Shown here: in pieces, positions 34,052-42,198 of the stretch
Position numbering within the stretch: position 1 is the stretch's first letter
Layout: each line of letters begins with the position of its first letter
NCBI GenBank assembly: GCA_002707025.1
Contig: PALG01000012.1
Location: forward strand, 1 to 58,401
DNA length: 58,401 nt
Direction of reading: 5' to 3'
Source: Flavobacteriaceae bacterium
Lineage (GTDB): Bacteria; Bacteroidota; Bacteroidia; Flavobacteriales; Flavobacteriaceae
Program-made: the position numbers and the translations under genes
Notes under the pieces: model-generated
The model's database searches: none
Told to the model about the DNA's origin: nothing
What the model saw: the letters and a program-made list of their open reading frames with translations, nothing else

Positions 34052-34825
34052 ATGGAATTACAGCTTAACAAACCCATCTGCTTCTTCGATTTGGAAACGA
34101 CGGGCATTAATGTGGCCAATGACCGCATTGTCGAAATTTCCATCCTAAAAGTGTTTCCCAATGGAAACCGGGAAAGCCATACTTGGCGGGTCAACCCAGA
34201 AATGCCCATCCCAGAACAAGCAAGTGCCGTACATGGCATTACCAACGAAATGGTTGCACAAGAGCCTACCTTTAATGAGTTGGCGCCAAAAGTGTATCAA
34301 CTTATTAAAGATAGCGATTTAGGGGGCTTCAATAGCAATCGATTCGATATCCCTTTACTGGCGGAAGAGATGCTGAGGGCCGATATCGATTTTGATATGA
34401 AAAAAGCACTTTCCGTAGACGTGCAAACCATTTTCCATAAAATGGAAAAACGTACTTTGGAAGCAGCGTATAAATTTTATTGCGACAAAACCCTGGATAA
34501 TGCCCATAGTGCTGAAGCCGATACCTTAGCAACCTACGAGGTGCTAAAGGCGCAATTGGATAAATATCCTGAACTTGAGAATGATATTCATTTTTTATCC
34601 GATTTCAGTTCGCATCGCGATTTTGCCGATTTCGCCGGATTTATAGGGTACGATGAAAATGGCGCCGAAATGTTTACCTTCGGAAAGCATAAAGGTACTT
34701 TGGTCGAGGAAATTCTAGAAAAGGAACCAGGTTATTTTGGCTGGCTACTGAATGCCGATTTTCCGCTGTATACCAAGAGAGTATTGACTCGTATTAAATT
34801 GCGAAAACTGAATACCAAACTATAA
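34052..34825 (+). CDS. DnaQ-like 3'-5' exonuclease (DEDDh)
   Basis: The product has 257 residues. The exonuclease motifs are complete: FFDLETTGI (Exo I Asp and Glu, about 11-18), GGFNSNRFDIPLL (Exo II, about 93-105) and NAHSAEADTLAT (Exo III His and Asp, about 150-161). The C-terminal 50 residues (TFGKHKGTLVEEI...PGYFGWLLNADFP) resemble the small C-terminal domain seen in exodeoxyribonuclease X-like proteins. It may act in DNA repair or as a proofreading-type nuclease; its relation to DNA polymerase III epsilon is uncertain. Confidence 0.9.
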   Translation: MELQLNKPICFFDLETTGINVANDRIVEISILKVFPNGNRESHTWRVNPEMPIPEQASAVHGITNEMVAQEPTFNELAPKVYQLIKDSDLGGFNSNRFDIPLLAEEMLRADIDFDMKKALSVDVQTIFHKMEKRTLEAAYKFYCDKTLDNAHSAEADTLATYEVLKAQLDKYPELENDIHFLSDFSSHRDFADFAGFIGYDENGAEMFTFGKHKGTLVEEILEKEPGYFGWLLNADFPLYTKRVLTRIKLRKLNTKL

Positions 34826-34869
34826 ATTTCCTGTGTAGGAGGTAGGGGCAAAACCCAAAATAAATTATT

Positions 34870-35481
34870 ATGAAGATCATTTGTGTAGGTCGCAATTATG
34901 CCGCTCATATTGAAGAACTTGAAAATGAGCGCCCCATAGATCCAGTATTGTTTCTGAAACCGGATAGCTCGGTGATTCTTAAAAACAATCCATTTATCAT
35001 TCCCGAATTTTCCAATGAAATCCATTATGAAGTGGAGGTGCTAGTGAAAATCAATAAAATTGGAAAACACATCGATCAAAAATTCGCCCATAAATATTAT
35101 GATGAAATTGGACTGGGGATCGACTTTACCGCACGTGATGTTCAAAACCAATTGAAAGAGAAAGGCTTGCCTTGGGAAAAGGCCAAGGCCTTCGACGGTG
35201 CGGCGCTCATAGGCAATTTTTTGCCGAAAACGCAGTTTAAAGACTTAAATAACCTGTCATTTTCCCTAGAACAGAATGGAGAAGTAAGACAAAATGGGAA
35301 TACTTCCCTAATGTTGTGGAAAATAGATGCGTTAATCGAATATATTTCAAAATATTTTACTTTAAAGATTGGGGATGTTATCTTTACGGGAACGCCTGCT
35401 GGCGTAGGGAAGGTGCAACCCAACGATACACTAAAAGGATTTTTGGAAAGCGAAGAGCTTTTCTCCATTAATGTCAAATAA
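34870..35481 (+). CDS. Fumarylacetoacetate hydrolase (FAH) family protein
   Basis: The product has 203 residues. KIICVGRNYAAHIEEL, the metal-binding EVEV stretch in NEIHYEVEVLVK (about 53-60), GLGIDFTARDVQ, and the C-terminal GDVIFTGTPAGVGKV are the family signature. Members cleave C-C bonds or decarboxylate or isomerise acyl-pyruvates; the exact substrate is unknown. Short single-domain relatives in bacteria act as acylpyruvase or oxaloacetate decarboxylase. It begins the closely packed run FAH - Hpt - cinA (gaps of two and zero bases). Confidence 0.9.
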   Translation: MKIICVGRNYAAHIEELENERPIDPVLFLKPDSSVILKNNPFIIPEFSNEIHYEVEVLVKINKIGKHIDQKFAHKYYDEIGLGIDFTARDVQNQLKEKGLPWEKAKAFDGAALIGNFLPKTQFKDLNNLSFSLEQNGEVRQNGNTSLMLWKIDALIEYISKYFTLKIGDVIFTGTPAGVGKVQPNDTLKGFLESEELFSINVK

Positions 35482-35483
35482 TT

Positions 35484-35825
35484 ATGAGTACCTTATATTC
35501 AGTTGCTAATTTAAAGGAAATCGCCGGGGACGACGAAGACTTCATGGCAGTAGTTGCCCAAACCTTTTTGGATGAAATTCCTCCCGACCTGGAAGCTATG
35601 GTTTCAGCGGTGGATAATGACAATAAGGAATTGACGTATCAATTTGCCCATAAGATGAAACCGAATATTGAAATGTTTGGCATCGATTTATTAAAAGATG
35701 TCACCGCTGTTGAATCTTGGACCAAAACCTCAAAAAGTAAGTCTTCTATTGAGCCTACTGTTACTAGGATTGAAAATACCCTTAAGGCCGTATTTGAAGA
35801 ATTGCGAACCGACTTCGATTTATAG
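35484..35825 (+). CDS. Stand-alone histidine phosphotransfer (Hpt) domain protein
   Basis: The product has 113 residues. A four-helix Hpt bundle is suggested by AQTFLDEIPPDLEAMVSAV and the phospho-acceptor helix YQFAHKMKPNIEMFGI with His56. It would carry phosphate between response-regulator receivers of a phosphorelay. No hybrid kinase is next to it, so its partners are elsewhere. Its stop directly abuts the cinA start, and it begins two bases after the FAH gene. Confidence 0.85.
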   Translation: MSTLYSVANLKEIAGDDEDFMAVVAQTFLDEIPPDLEAMVSAVDNDNKELTYQFAHKMKPNIEMFGIDLLKDVTAVESWTKTSKSKSSIEPTVTRIENTLKAVFEELRTDFDL

Positions 35826-37073
35826 ATGCTAGCCGAAATCATCACCATAGGCGATGAAATCCTCATTGGCCAAATAGTCGATACCAACTCGGCTTTTATC
35901 AGTCAGCAGCTCAACAAAATTGGGGTGCAGGTTTATCAAATTACGTCTATTCAAGACGATCGGGAGCACATTCTTGATGCCTTGGAGGAAGCTTCCCAGA
36001 GGGCCAACTTGGTTTTGGTGACTGGCGGACTAGGTCCTACAAAAGACGATATTACCAAGCAATGTTTTTGTGAATTTACCGATGATACCCTTATAGAGCA
36101 TACTCCAACCTTAGAAAACGTTAAGCGGTTATTCGATAAGTACATAGGAAAACTCCCTACGGAAATGAACTTCAAACAGGCCTTGGTTCCTTCCAAAGCC
36201 ACCGTCCTGCTCAATGAACATGGTACGGCTCCTGGTATGTGGATGGAAAAAGATGATGTGGTTTTTGTCTCCATGCCTGGAGTGCCTTACGAAATGAAGT
36301 ACTTGCTTACCGAAAAAGTACTGCCCAAGGTTAGGGACCGTTTCAAACGGCCTTTCATATACCACAAAACCTTGATTACTTACGGGTTAGGGGAGAGTTC
36401 CATTGCCGAGCGCATTGAAAACTGGGAAGAAAATCTGCCGAAACATATCAAATTGGCCTATTTGCCCTCCTTGGGAAGGGTGCGGTTGCGTCTTTCTTCT
36501 AAAGGAAGTAATGAAACCCTTCTGCAAAACGAGGTGAATGCCTTGATGGAAGAACTGTGGAAAATGCTTGAAGACATTGCTGTGGGCTATGAAGATGAAA
36601 CTTCAGTCGTAGAGCGTATTGGCAACCTACTTGCTAATGAGGGGAAGACGCTTAGTTTGGCTGAAAGTTGTACAGGAGGGGCCATTGCGGAGGAAATCAC
36701 ACAACATGCAGGCGTATCTTCCTTTTACCGTGGAAGCATCATTCCTTACGCCACCGAATTGAAAACCGAAATCCTGGGAGTAGCAGCGCAACTCATTGAA
36801 GAACATAACGTGGTAAGTATTCCAGTAGCCGAAGCGATGGCACGACAGGCTACCAAATTATTCAAAAGTGATTACGCCATTGCCACTACAGGAATAGCCG
36901 GTCCCACCAAAGGCGATGGGGACGATGAGGTAGGCACGGTTTGCATTGCCATTGCTGGGCCCAACGGAATTCACTCCGAAAAATTCCAATTTGGAGCCGT
37001 ACGGGAGCGGGTCATTCGAAAAGCTGTAAACAAGGCCTTCGAGATGCTCCTGAAAGAAATTTCAAAAAACTGA
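35826..37073 (+). CDS. cinA: CinA family protein (nicotinamide mononucleotide amidase / ADP-ribose pyrophosphatase-like)
   Basis: The product has 415 residues. The N-terminal molybdopterin-binding-like (COG1058) domain has AEIITIGDEILIGQIVDTN and VTGGLGPTKDDITK. The C-terminal amidase domain has LSLAESCTGGAIAEEIT and TTGIAGPTKGDGDDEVGTV. In characterised relatives the C-terminal domain deamidates nicotinamide mononucleotide in the pyridine-nucleotide cycle. The ATG follows the Hpt stop with no gap. rpmB lies downstream behind its own promoter. Confidence 0.95.
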   Translation: MLAEIITIGDEILIGQIVDTNSAFISQQLNKIGVQVYQITSIQDDREHILDALEEASQRANLVLVTGGLGPTKDDITKQCFCEFTDDTLIEHTPTLENVKRLFDKYIGKLPTEMNFKQALVPSKATVLLNEHGTAPGMWMEKDDVVFVSMPGVPYEMKYLLTEKVLPKVRDRFKRPFIYHKTLITYGLGESSIAERIENWEENLPKHIKLAYLPSLGRVRLRLSSKGSNETLLQNEVNALMEELWKMLEDIAVGYEDETSVVERIGNLLANEGKTLSLAESCTGGAIAEEITQHAGVSSFYRGSIIPYATELKTEILGVAAQLIEEHNVVSIPVAEAMARQATKLFKSDYAIATTGIAGPTKGDGDDEVGTVCIAIAGPNGIHSEKFQFGAVRERVIRKAVNKAFEMLLKEISKN

Positions 37074-37079
37074 AATTCT

Positions 37080-37114
37080 TTTGTTGTGGGAGACAATTTA
37101 TTTTTTTAAATTTG
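37080..37114 (+). promoter_or_regulatory. Promoter of the rpmB-rpmG-DUF4295 operon
   Basis: TTTG (37080-37083) and TTG (37084-37086) offer a -33 element with a spacer of 20-23 bases to TAAATTTG (37107-37114), an exact TAnnTTTG match. It is the best full promoter match in the window. Confidence 0.65.
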
Positions 37115-37150
37115 CACCCTGTTTAAAAATAACTATCTAATATTTAGGTT

Positions 37151-37390
37151 ATGTCAAGAGTTTGTGAGTTAACGGGAAAGAAAGCAATGGTTGGGAACAA
37201 CGTGTCCCACGCGATGAACAAAACCAAGCGTAAGTTCGATGCGAACTTAGTGAAGAAGCGTTTCTACATCCCAGAGGAAGATAAGTGGATTACCCTTAAA
37301 ATATCTACTTCAGCGTTAAAAACGATTAACAAAAAAGGAATTTCCGCAGTTATCAAAGAAGCCCGTGCCAATGGGTTTTTAACCAAATAA
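37151..37390 (+). CDS. rpmB: 50S ribosomal protein L28
   Basis: The product has 79 residues. SRVCELTGKKAMVGNNVSHA and NKTKRKFDANL are the L28 signature. It starts an operon with L33 and a DUF4295 protein, as in other Bacteroidota. The Cys in VCELTGKK is the only one, so the zinc-binding form is absent. Confidence 0.97.
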   Translation: MSRVCELTGKKAMVGNNVSHAMNKTKRKFDANLVKKRFYIPEEDKWITLKISTSALKTINKKGISAVIKEARANGFLTK

Positions 37391-37416
37391 TTGCATAACC
37401 ACTAAAGTCGAATACA

Positions 37417-37599
37417 ATGGCTAAAAAAGGAAACAGAGTACAGGTAATCTTAGAATGTACAGAGCATAAAGAAAGTGGTAAGCCAGGGACTTCCCGTTAC
37501 ATTACCACCAAGAACAAGAAAAATACTCCAGATAGAATGGAGTTGAAGAAATTCAACCCGATCTTGAAGAGAATGACCGTACACAAAGAAATTAAATAA
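37417..37599 (+). CDS. rpmG: 50S ribosomal protein L33
   Basis: The product has 60 residues. [37 protein letters not shown] and [14 protein letters not shown] are typical of L33. It lies 26 bases after rpmB. It lacks the paired CxxC motifs of zinc-type L33, so it is the zinc-independent form. Confidence 0.97.
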   Translation: MAKKGNRVQVILECTEHKESGKPGTSRYITTKNKKNTPDRMELKKFNPILKRMTVHKEIK

Positions 37600-37629
37600 G
37601 ACAGTTTACTGTCCTAAAAACACCACGAC

Positions 37630-37782
37630 ATGGCAAAGAAATCAGTAGCATCCTTACAAACTGGATCTAAAAGGTTAACCAAGGCGATCAGAATGGTAAA
37701 GTCCCCTAAAACGGGAGCTTACGTATTTGAAGAGGCAATCATGGCCCCCGATCAAGTAAACGACTGGTTGAACAAAAAATAA
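37630..37782 (+). CDS. DUF4295 small basic protein
   Basis: The product has 50 residues (MAKKSVASLQTGSKRLTKAI at the start, ending VNDWLNKK). This short basic protein is always found after rpmG in Bacteroidota and is annotated as DUF4295. Its position and charge suggest association with the ribosome, which is inference. It is 30 bases downstream of rpmG and ends 20 bases before the operon terminator. Confidence 0.92.
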   Translation: MAKKSVASLQTGSKRLTKAIRMVKSPKTGAYVFEEAIMAPDQVNDWLNKK

Positions 37783-37802
37783 CAACCACAAACGATATAA
37801 CT

Positions 37803-37834
37803 AAAAAGCCACTTTTTTACAAAGGTGGCTTTTT
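37803..37834 (+). terminator. Rho-independent terminator of the rpmB-rpmG-DUF4295 operon
   Basis: AAAAAGCCAC and GTGGCTTTTT form a perfect stem around a 12-base loop (TTTTTTACAAAG), with a T-run at the 3' end. Confidence 0.88.
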
Positions 37835-37835
37835 G

Positions 37836-37843
37836 TATTTTTG
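37836..37843 (+). promoter_or_regulatory. -7 box of ftsY
   Basis: TATTTTTG fits TAnnTTTG and lies directly after the terminator T-run. It predicts a leader of about 90 bases for ftsY, most of it occupied by the repeat at 37850-37920. Confidence 0.5.
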
Positions 37844-37849
37844 GCGTTC

Positions 37850-37920
37850 CCCCGATGACATTCGGGGTCGGGCTTTCACCACTACACGGTAGTTTGGTTC
37901 AATCCCTAACGCAGTAAACA
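37850..37920. repeat. Possible dispersed intergenic repeat (REP-like) of Flavobacteriia in the ftsY leader
   Basis: Two small hairpins lie in a row: CCCCGA-TGACAT-TCGGGG (37850-37867) and ACTAC-ACG-GTAGT near 37880-37893. They are framed by TCGGGCTTTC and AATCCCTAACGC. I recall this frame from intergenic repeats common in Flavobacteriia genomes. No second copy is in this window, so the assignment rests on memory. Confidence 0.45.
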
Positions 37921-37938
37921 ACTTAACAGCATTTAAGC

Positions 37939-38892
37939 ATGAGCTTATTCAAAAAAATTTTTTCAAAAGAGAAAAAGGAAACTTTAGATAAAGGGCTTGA
38001 AAAATCCAAAACTTCCTTTTTCGATAAACTTTCCAAAGCCGTTGCGGGAAAAAGTAAAGTAGACGATGATGTTCTCGATAACCTGGAAGAGGTGTTGGTG
38101 AGTAGTGACGTTGGGGTAAATACCACGTTAAAAGTGATCGATCGAATCGAAGCCCGTGTGGCCAAAGATAAATACTTAGGCACCGAAGAGCTCAACCAAA
38201 TCCTTCGTGAGGAAATCGCAGGCTTGTTAAGTGAAACCCATACAGGCGAGGCCACCGAATTTACCGTTCCTGAAAATAAAAAACCCTATGTTATTATGGT
38301 GGTAGGGGTCAATGGGGTTGGGAAAACCACTACCATTGGAAAATTAGCCTATCAATTCAAGAAAGCAGGAAAAAAGGTGATCTTAGGAGCCGCCGATACG
38401 TTTCGTGCTGCGGCCATCGACCAGTTGCAGATTTGGGCCGATAGAACCGAGGTGCCTATTGTGAAGCAAAGCATGGGCAGTGACCCTGCCAGTGTCGCCT
38501 TCGATACCCTGCAAAGTGCCATGACCCAAGAAGCCGACGTGGTACTCATCGATACCGCGGGAAGGTTGCATAACAAAGTGAACCTTATGAACGAACTTTC
38601 CAAAGTAAAACGAGTCATGCAGAAAGTGGTTCCCGATGCTCCTCACGATGTTTTGTTGGTCTTGGATGGTTCCACCGGGCAAAACGCTTTTGAACAGGCC
38701 AAACAGTTTACCGCCGCCACCGAAGTGACTTCCCTTGCTGTAACCAAATTGGATGGAACCGCCAAAGGGGGCGTTGTGATTGGAATTAGCGATCAGTTTC
38801 AGATTCCGGTGAAATACATAGGAGTGGGAGAGGGTATAGAAGATCTTCAAGTGTTTAATAAATTGGAGTTTGTAGATTCCTTTTTTAAATAA
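37939..38892 (+). CDS. ftsY: Signal recognition particle receptor FtsY
   Basis: The product has 317 residues. The N domain (about 1-110) is followed by the GTPase G domain: GVNGVGKTTT (G1, 123-132), GAADTFRAAAIDQL (about 145-158), VVLIDTAGRLHNK (G3), VTKLDGTAKGGVVIGI (G4 and insertion) and KYIGVGEGIEDLQVF (C-terminal helix region). It delivers SRP-bound ribosomes to the SecYEG translocon. There is no long acidic A domain, usual for Bacteroidota. The start is ATG (MSLFKKIFSKEKKE). It has its own -7 box and a leader of about 90 bases. Confidence 0.97.
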   Translation: MSLFKKIFSKEKKETLDKGLEKSKTSFFDKLSKAVAGKSKVDDDVLDNLEEVLVSSDVGVNTTLKVIDRIEARVAKDKYLGTEELNQILREEIAGLLSETHTGEATEFTVPENKKPYVIMVVGVNGVGKTTTIGKLAYQFKKAGKKVILGAADTFRAAAIDQLQIWADRTEVPIVKQSMGSDPASVAFDTLQSAMTQEADVVLIDTAGRLHNKVNLMNELSKVKRVMQKVVPDAPHDVLLVLDGSTGQNAFEQAKQFTAATEVTSLAVTKLDGTAKGGVVIGISDQFQIPVKYIGVGEGIEDLQVFNKLEFVDSFFK

Positions 38893-38985
38893 CAGGCTAG
38901 TAGTTTTTTAACTAAAATATTTTCGGCCTTTGCGGTGAGCGGATTTGTTTTTTAATTACATTCGCTGCCAATTTTATCATGCTAT

Positions 38986-39573
38986 ATGATTCATCCGCAT
39001 ACCGAATTGCAATTCATTAGTGAGGAGGTGGGCCACGGTGTCGTCGCCACTCAATTTATTCCGGCTGGAACCATTACTTGGGTATTGGACAAATTGGACC
39101 GGGAGTTTACCCCAGAGCAGTTTCAGAAAATGAACGAACTCTATCAACACATTTTGGATACCTATAGTTTTCGTAACAGTCAGGGGAACTTTGTCCTCTG
39201 TTGGGACCATGGGCGCTTTGTGAACCACAGTTTTAAATCGAACTGCCTTTCCACTGCTTACGATTTTGAGATTGCCATTCGTGACATTCAGCCAGGAGAG
39301 CAACTTACCGACGATTACGGATATCTAAACATTAGCACCCCGTTTAAAGCGGCCAATGAAGGAACCCGCCGTAAGACCGTGTATCCAGACGACTTAAAAA
39401 ACCATTACAAGGCTTGGGATAAAAAGCTGGCCGATCATTTCCCGAAAATCCCAAACGTGCCACAACCTCTAGCACCTTTGCTATCGGCTAAAACCCAGAA
39501 GGAGATTCAGAAGGTATTGGATGGAAAGAAGCCTTTGGCCTCGATATTGGAATTGTATTATAACCCTTCTTAA
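38986..39573 (+). CDS. SET-domain protein (putative lysine methyltransferase)
   Basis: The product has 195 residues. The N-terminal strand ISEEVGHGVVATQFIPAGTI matches the first SET motif (GxG-containing). GRFVNHSFKSNCLST (about 77-90) is the NHS...NC motif, and DIQPGEQLTDDYGYLN (about 104-119) the E(L)xxDY motif. These form the S-adenosylmethionine pocket and active-site tyrosine. About 75 residues follow without the Cys-rich post-SET zinc site. Bacterial members may methylate ribosomal or DNA-associated proteins; the target is unknown. It sits between ftsY and rimO, next to ribosomal and ribosome-modifying genes. Confidence 0.85.
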   Translation: MIHPHTELQFISEEVGHGVVATQFIPAGTITWVLDKLDREFTPEQFQKMNELYQHILDTYSFRNSQGNFVLCWDHGRFVNHSFKSNCLSTAYDFEIAIRDIQPGEQLTDDYGYLNISTPFKAANEGTRRKTVYPDDLKNHYKAWDKKLADHFPKIPNVPQPLAPLLSAKTQKEIQKVLDGKKPLASILELYYNPS

Positions 39574-39596
39574 CTTTTAGTTCCATAAGTTTCAAG

Positions 39597-39604
39597 TATC
39601 TTTG
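39597..39604 (+). promoter_or_regulatory. -7 box of rimO
   Basis: TATCTTTG fits TAnnTTTG and ends 21 bases before the rimO ATG. Confidence 0.52.
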
Positions 39605-39625
39605 CAGCTTCAAAGAAATTAGCGC

Positions 39626-40930
39626 ATGCGTACGAAAACCCTAAAGAAGAACAAAATCAATGTCGTGACACTGGGATGCTCCAAAAATGTGTACGATAGT
39701 GAAGTACTAATGGGACAGCTTCGGGCGAATAACAAAGAAGTGGTGCATGAAGAGGAAGGAAATATAGTGGTGATCAATACCTGCGGATTTATTGCCAATG
39801 CGAAAGAAGAAAGTGTGAACACCATCCTGGAATTTGTTCAGAAAAAAGAAGAGGGACTGGTCGATAAAGTGTTTGTCACCGGTTGTCTTTCCGAACGCTA
39901 CAAACCCGATTTGCAAAAGGAAATCCCCGATGTGGATCAGTACTTTGGTACCACCGAGTTGCCTGGATTGTTGAAAGCATTAGGTGCCGATTATAAACAT
40001 GAATTGATTGGGGAACGGTTAACGACCACTCCAAAAAATTACGCTTACCTTAAAATAGCCGAAGGTTGTGATCGACCCTGTTCGTTTTGTGCCATTCCCC
40101 TAATGCGTGGAAAACATAAAAGCACGCCTATAGAGGATTTGGTTACGGAAGCGGAAAAATTGGCCGCTAACGGAGTGAAAGAGCTAATTTTAATTGCTCA
40201 GGATCTTACTTATTACGGACTCGATCTTTACAAAAAACGGGAGTTGGCCCGATTGTTAAAAGCTTTGGTGCAAGTAAAAGGAATTGAATGGATCCGTTTG
40301 CATTATGCTTTCCCAACGGGTTTCCCTATGGATGTATTGGAAGTAATGAAAGAAGAACCCAAAGTGTGTCATTACATCGACATCCCTTTGCAACATATCT
40401 CCGATCATATTTTGAAGTCCATGCGCCGTGGAACTACTTACGAAAAAACCACACAGCTGTTGAAGGACTTCCGTAAGGCAGTCCCTGAAATGGCCATTCG
40501 TACTACCTTGATTGTAGGTTATCCTGGAGAGACAGAAGAAGATTTTCAGCTCTTGAAAAACTGGGTGAAGGAGATGCGTTTTGAACGTTTGGGCTGTTTT
40601 ACCTATTCGCACGAGGAAAATACCCATGCCTACCAATTAGAAGACGATGTCCCTGAAGAAGTGAAAATGGAGCGTGCCAACGAAATCATGGAATTGCAAT
40701 CCCAAATTTCTTGGGAACTCAACCAGGAGAAAATCGGACAACAATTTAAGGTGTTGATCGATCGTAAGGAAGGTAATTATTATGTGGGCCGAACCGAATT
40801 TGATAGTCCCGATGTGGATAATGAAGTATTGATCAATGCAGAAAATGGTTACTTGCGTACCGGCGACTTTTATCAAGTGGAGATTATGGAGGCCGAAGAT
40901 TTCGATTTATACGGAAAAGTTATTTCTTAA
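39626..40930 (+). CDS. rimO: Ribosomal protein S12 methylthiotransferase RimO
   Basis: The product has 434 residues. The N-terminal UPF0004 domain binds the second cluster by Cys18 (LGCSKN), Cys53 (NTCGFI) and Cys87 (TGCLSERY). The radical SAM site is EGCDRPCSFCAIP (Cys148, Cys152, Cys155), and a TRAM domain ends the protein (about 365-434). It adds a methylthio group to Asp89 of S12. The spelling LGCSKN and RGKHKS supports RimO over MiaB. It is followed after 13 bases by a lipoprotein gene with a TTG start. Confidence 0.96.
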   Translation: MRTKTLKKNKINVVTLGCSKNVYDSEVLMGQLRANNKEVVHEEEGNIVVINTCGFIANAKEESVNTILEFVQKKEEGLVDKVFVTGCLSERYKPDLQKEIPDVDQYFGTTELPGLLKALGADYKHELIGERLTTTPKNYAYLKIAEGCDRPCSFCAIPLMRGKHKSTPIEDLVTEAEKLAANGVKELILIAQDLTYYGLDLYKKRELARLLKALVQVKGIEWIRLHYAFPTGFPMDVLEVMKEEPKVCHYIDIPLQHISDHILKSMRRGTTYEKTTQLLKDFRKAVPEMAIRTTLIVGYPGETEEDFQLLKNWVKEMRFERLGCFTYSHEENTHAYQLEDDVPEEVKMERANEIMELQSQISWELNQEKIGQQFKVLIDRKEGNYYVGRTEFDSPDVDNEVLINAENGYLRTGDFYQVEIMEAEDFDLYGKVIS

Positions 40931-40943
40931 AAAAAACCTTAGC

Positions 40944-42188
40944 TTGAAGAAAAGATTAGGAATAGGTATTTCAGTAGGGCTGGTTCTCATTGTTTGGAGC
41001 TGTAAGGAAGCTTCAGATGAAACTAAAGGCAAAGGTTTAGAGGAAAAACACATGGTATTTCCGATAGAAAACCCTACTTCAGAAAACAGCGCCCTTCCCA
41101 GGTTATACAGTAACGGTAAGGAGCTATTTCTTTCTTGGGTCACTTCGGAAGATTCCTTGTCAACCTTGTATTATTCCAAGTTTAATCAAACTACTTGGTC
41201 TCAACCGGAGGCCATTATTTCTGGAACCGATTGGTTTGTGAACTGGGCCGATTTCCCTCAAATTGCAGAGAACAAAGGAAATATCCTTACCAGTTTTCTT
41301 CAGAAGTCGGCTAGCGGTACCTATACCTACGATGTCAAACTAAATTTATACAACGACTCCACGAAAACCTGGAAAAAGAATTTTTTATTGCATTCTGATG
41401 GTACTCAGAGTGAGCATGGGTTTGTTTCTATAAAACCCATAGGGAATGCCTTTTTCGTTTCGTGGCTGGATGGTAGAAACACCAAAAGTGTGGATTCAGG
41501 CCATCAAACTCATAAAACAGGAGGAGGAGCGATGACGTTAAGAGGAGCCATGGTAGGATTCAACGGAGAAATATTTAACGAAATGGAGTTGGATGACCGC
41601 GTGTGCGATTGTTGTAATACAGCTGTGGTAACTTATGGTACCGGTATGATTTCGGTCGCGTATAGAGATCGTTCGGAAGAGGAAATCCGCGACATTTCCT
41701 TGAAGACTTTAGGAATGCATAATCGCATTGGTTCCAAAACTATTGGTAATGATCAATGGAAAATAGAAGGGTGTCCCGTAAATGGACCGGCTATCGATGT
41801 GTATGAAAATTCCATTGCTCTTGCTTGGTTTACTGGAGCTAATGAGGAAGGGAAAGTGAATGTGGCTTTTAGTCCAAATTACCAAAATCCCTTTCGTATC
41901 GATTCGGGGAATGCCACCGGAAGGGTCGATATAGTTATGTTCTCTGAAACCGAAGCCACAGTACTATGGATGGAACCCAAAGGCGATGAAGAGGTCATTC
42001 AACTTATGAAAATCAACCAACTAGGAGAAAAGGGAACCCCCATCACCATTGCCAAAACCAGTTCGGAACGGGCTAGCGGATTTCCACAATTAGAGCGAGT
42101 GGCCGATACGCTGTATGTCGCATGGACCATAAGCACTAAATCGATTTCCAAAATAGAAATGGCTGCCGTACCTTTAACCGACCTATAA
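40944..42188 (+). CDS. Lipoprotein with sialidase-like propeller, unknown function
   Basis: The product has 414 residues from the TTG at 40944. This start gives a lipoprotein signal, MKKRLGIGISVGLVLIVWSC, with lipid-modified Cys20. The next in-frame Met comes after the Cys, so an ATG start would lose the signal. The rest is beta-rich with repeated Trp-containing strands (ELFLSWVTSEDS, NAFFVSWLDGRNT, SIALAWFTGAN, TEATVLWMEPKGD, DTLYVAWTIST). It resembles a six-bladed sialidase-like propeller. The motif DDRVCDCCNTAVV has three closely spaced Cys and may bind metal or form disulphides. No catalytic site is recognised. It lies 13 bases after rimO. Confidence 0.72.
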   Translation: MKKRLGIGISVGLVLIVWSCKEASDETKGKGLEEKHMVFPIENPTSENSALPRLYSNGKELFLSWVTSEDSLSTLYYSKFNQTTWSQPEAIISGTDWFVNWADFPQIAENKGNILTSFLQKSASGTYTYDVKLNLYNDSTKTWKKNFLLHSDGTQSEHGFVSIKPIGNAFFVSWLDGRNTKSVDSGHQTHKTGGGAMTLRGAMVGFNGEIFNEMELDDRVCDCCNTAVVTYGTGMISVAYRDRSEEEIRDISLKTLGMHNRIGSKTIGNDQWKIEGCPVNGPAIDVYENSIALAWFTGANEEGKVNVAFSPNYQNPFRIDSGNATGRVDIVMFSETEATVLWMEPKGDEEVIQLMKINQLGEKGTPITIAKTSSERASGFPQLERVADTLYVAWTISTKSISKIEMAAVPLTDL

Positions 42189-42198
42189 AATTGTATTT

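Noticed and set aside
37868-37920. tRNA-like sequence (GGTTCAATCCC) before ftsY
   Set aside because: The GTTCAA resembles a T-loop, but no anticodon arm or acceptor stem can be formed around it.
40836-40943. Earlier start for the sialidase-like lipoprotein, inside rimO
   Set aside because: It lies out of frame within the end of rimO and would bury the lipoprotein signal in the middle of the protein.
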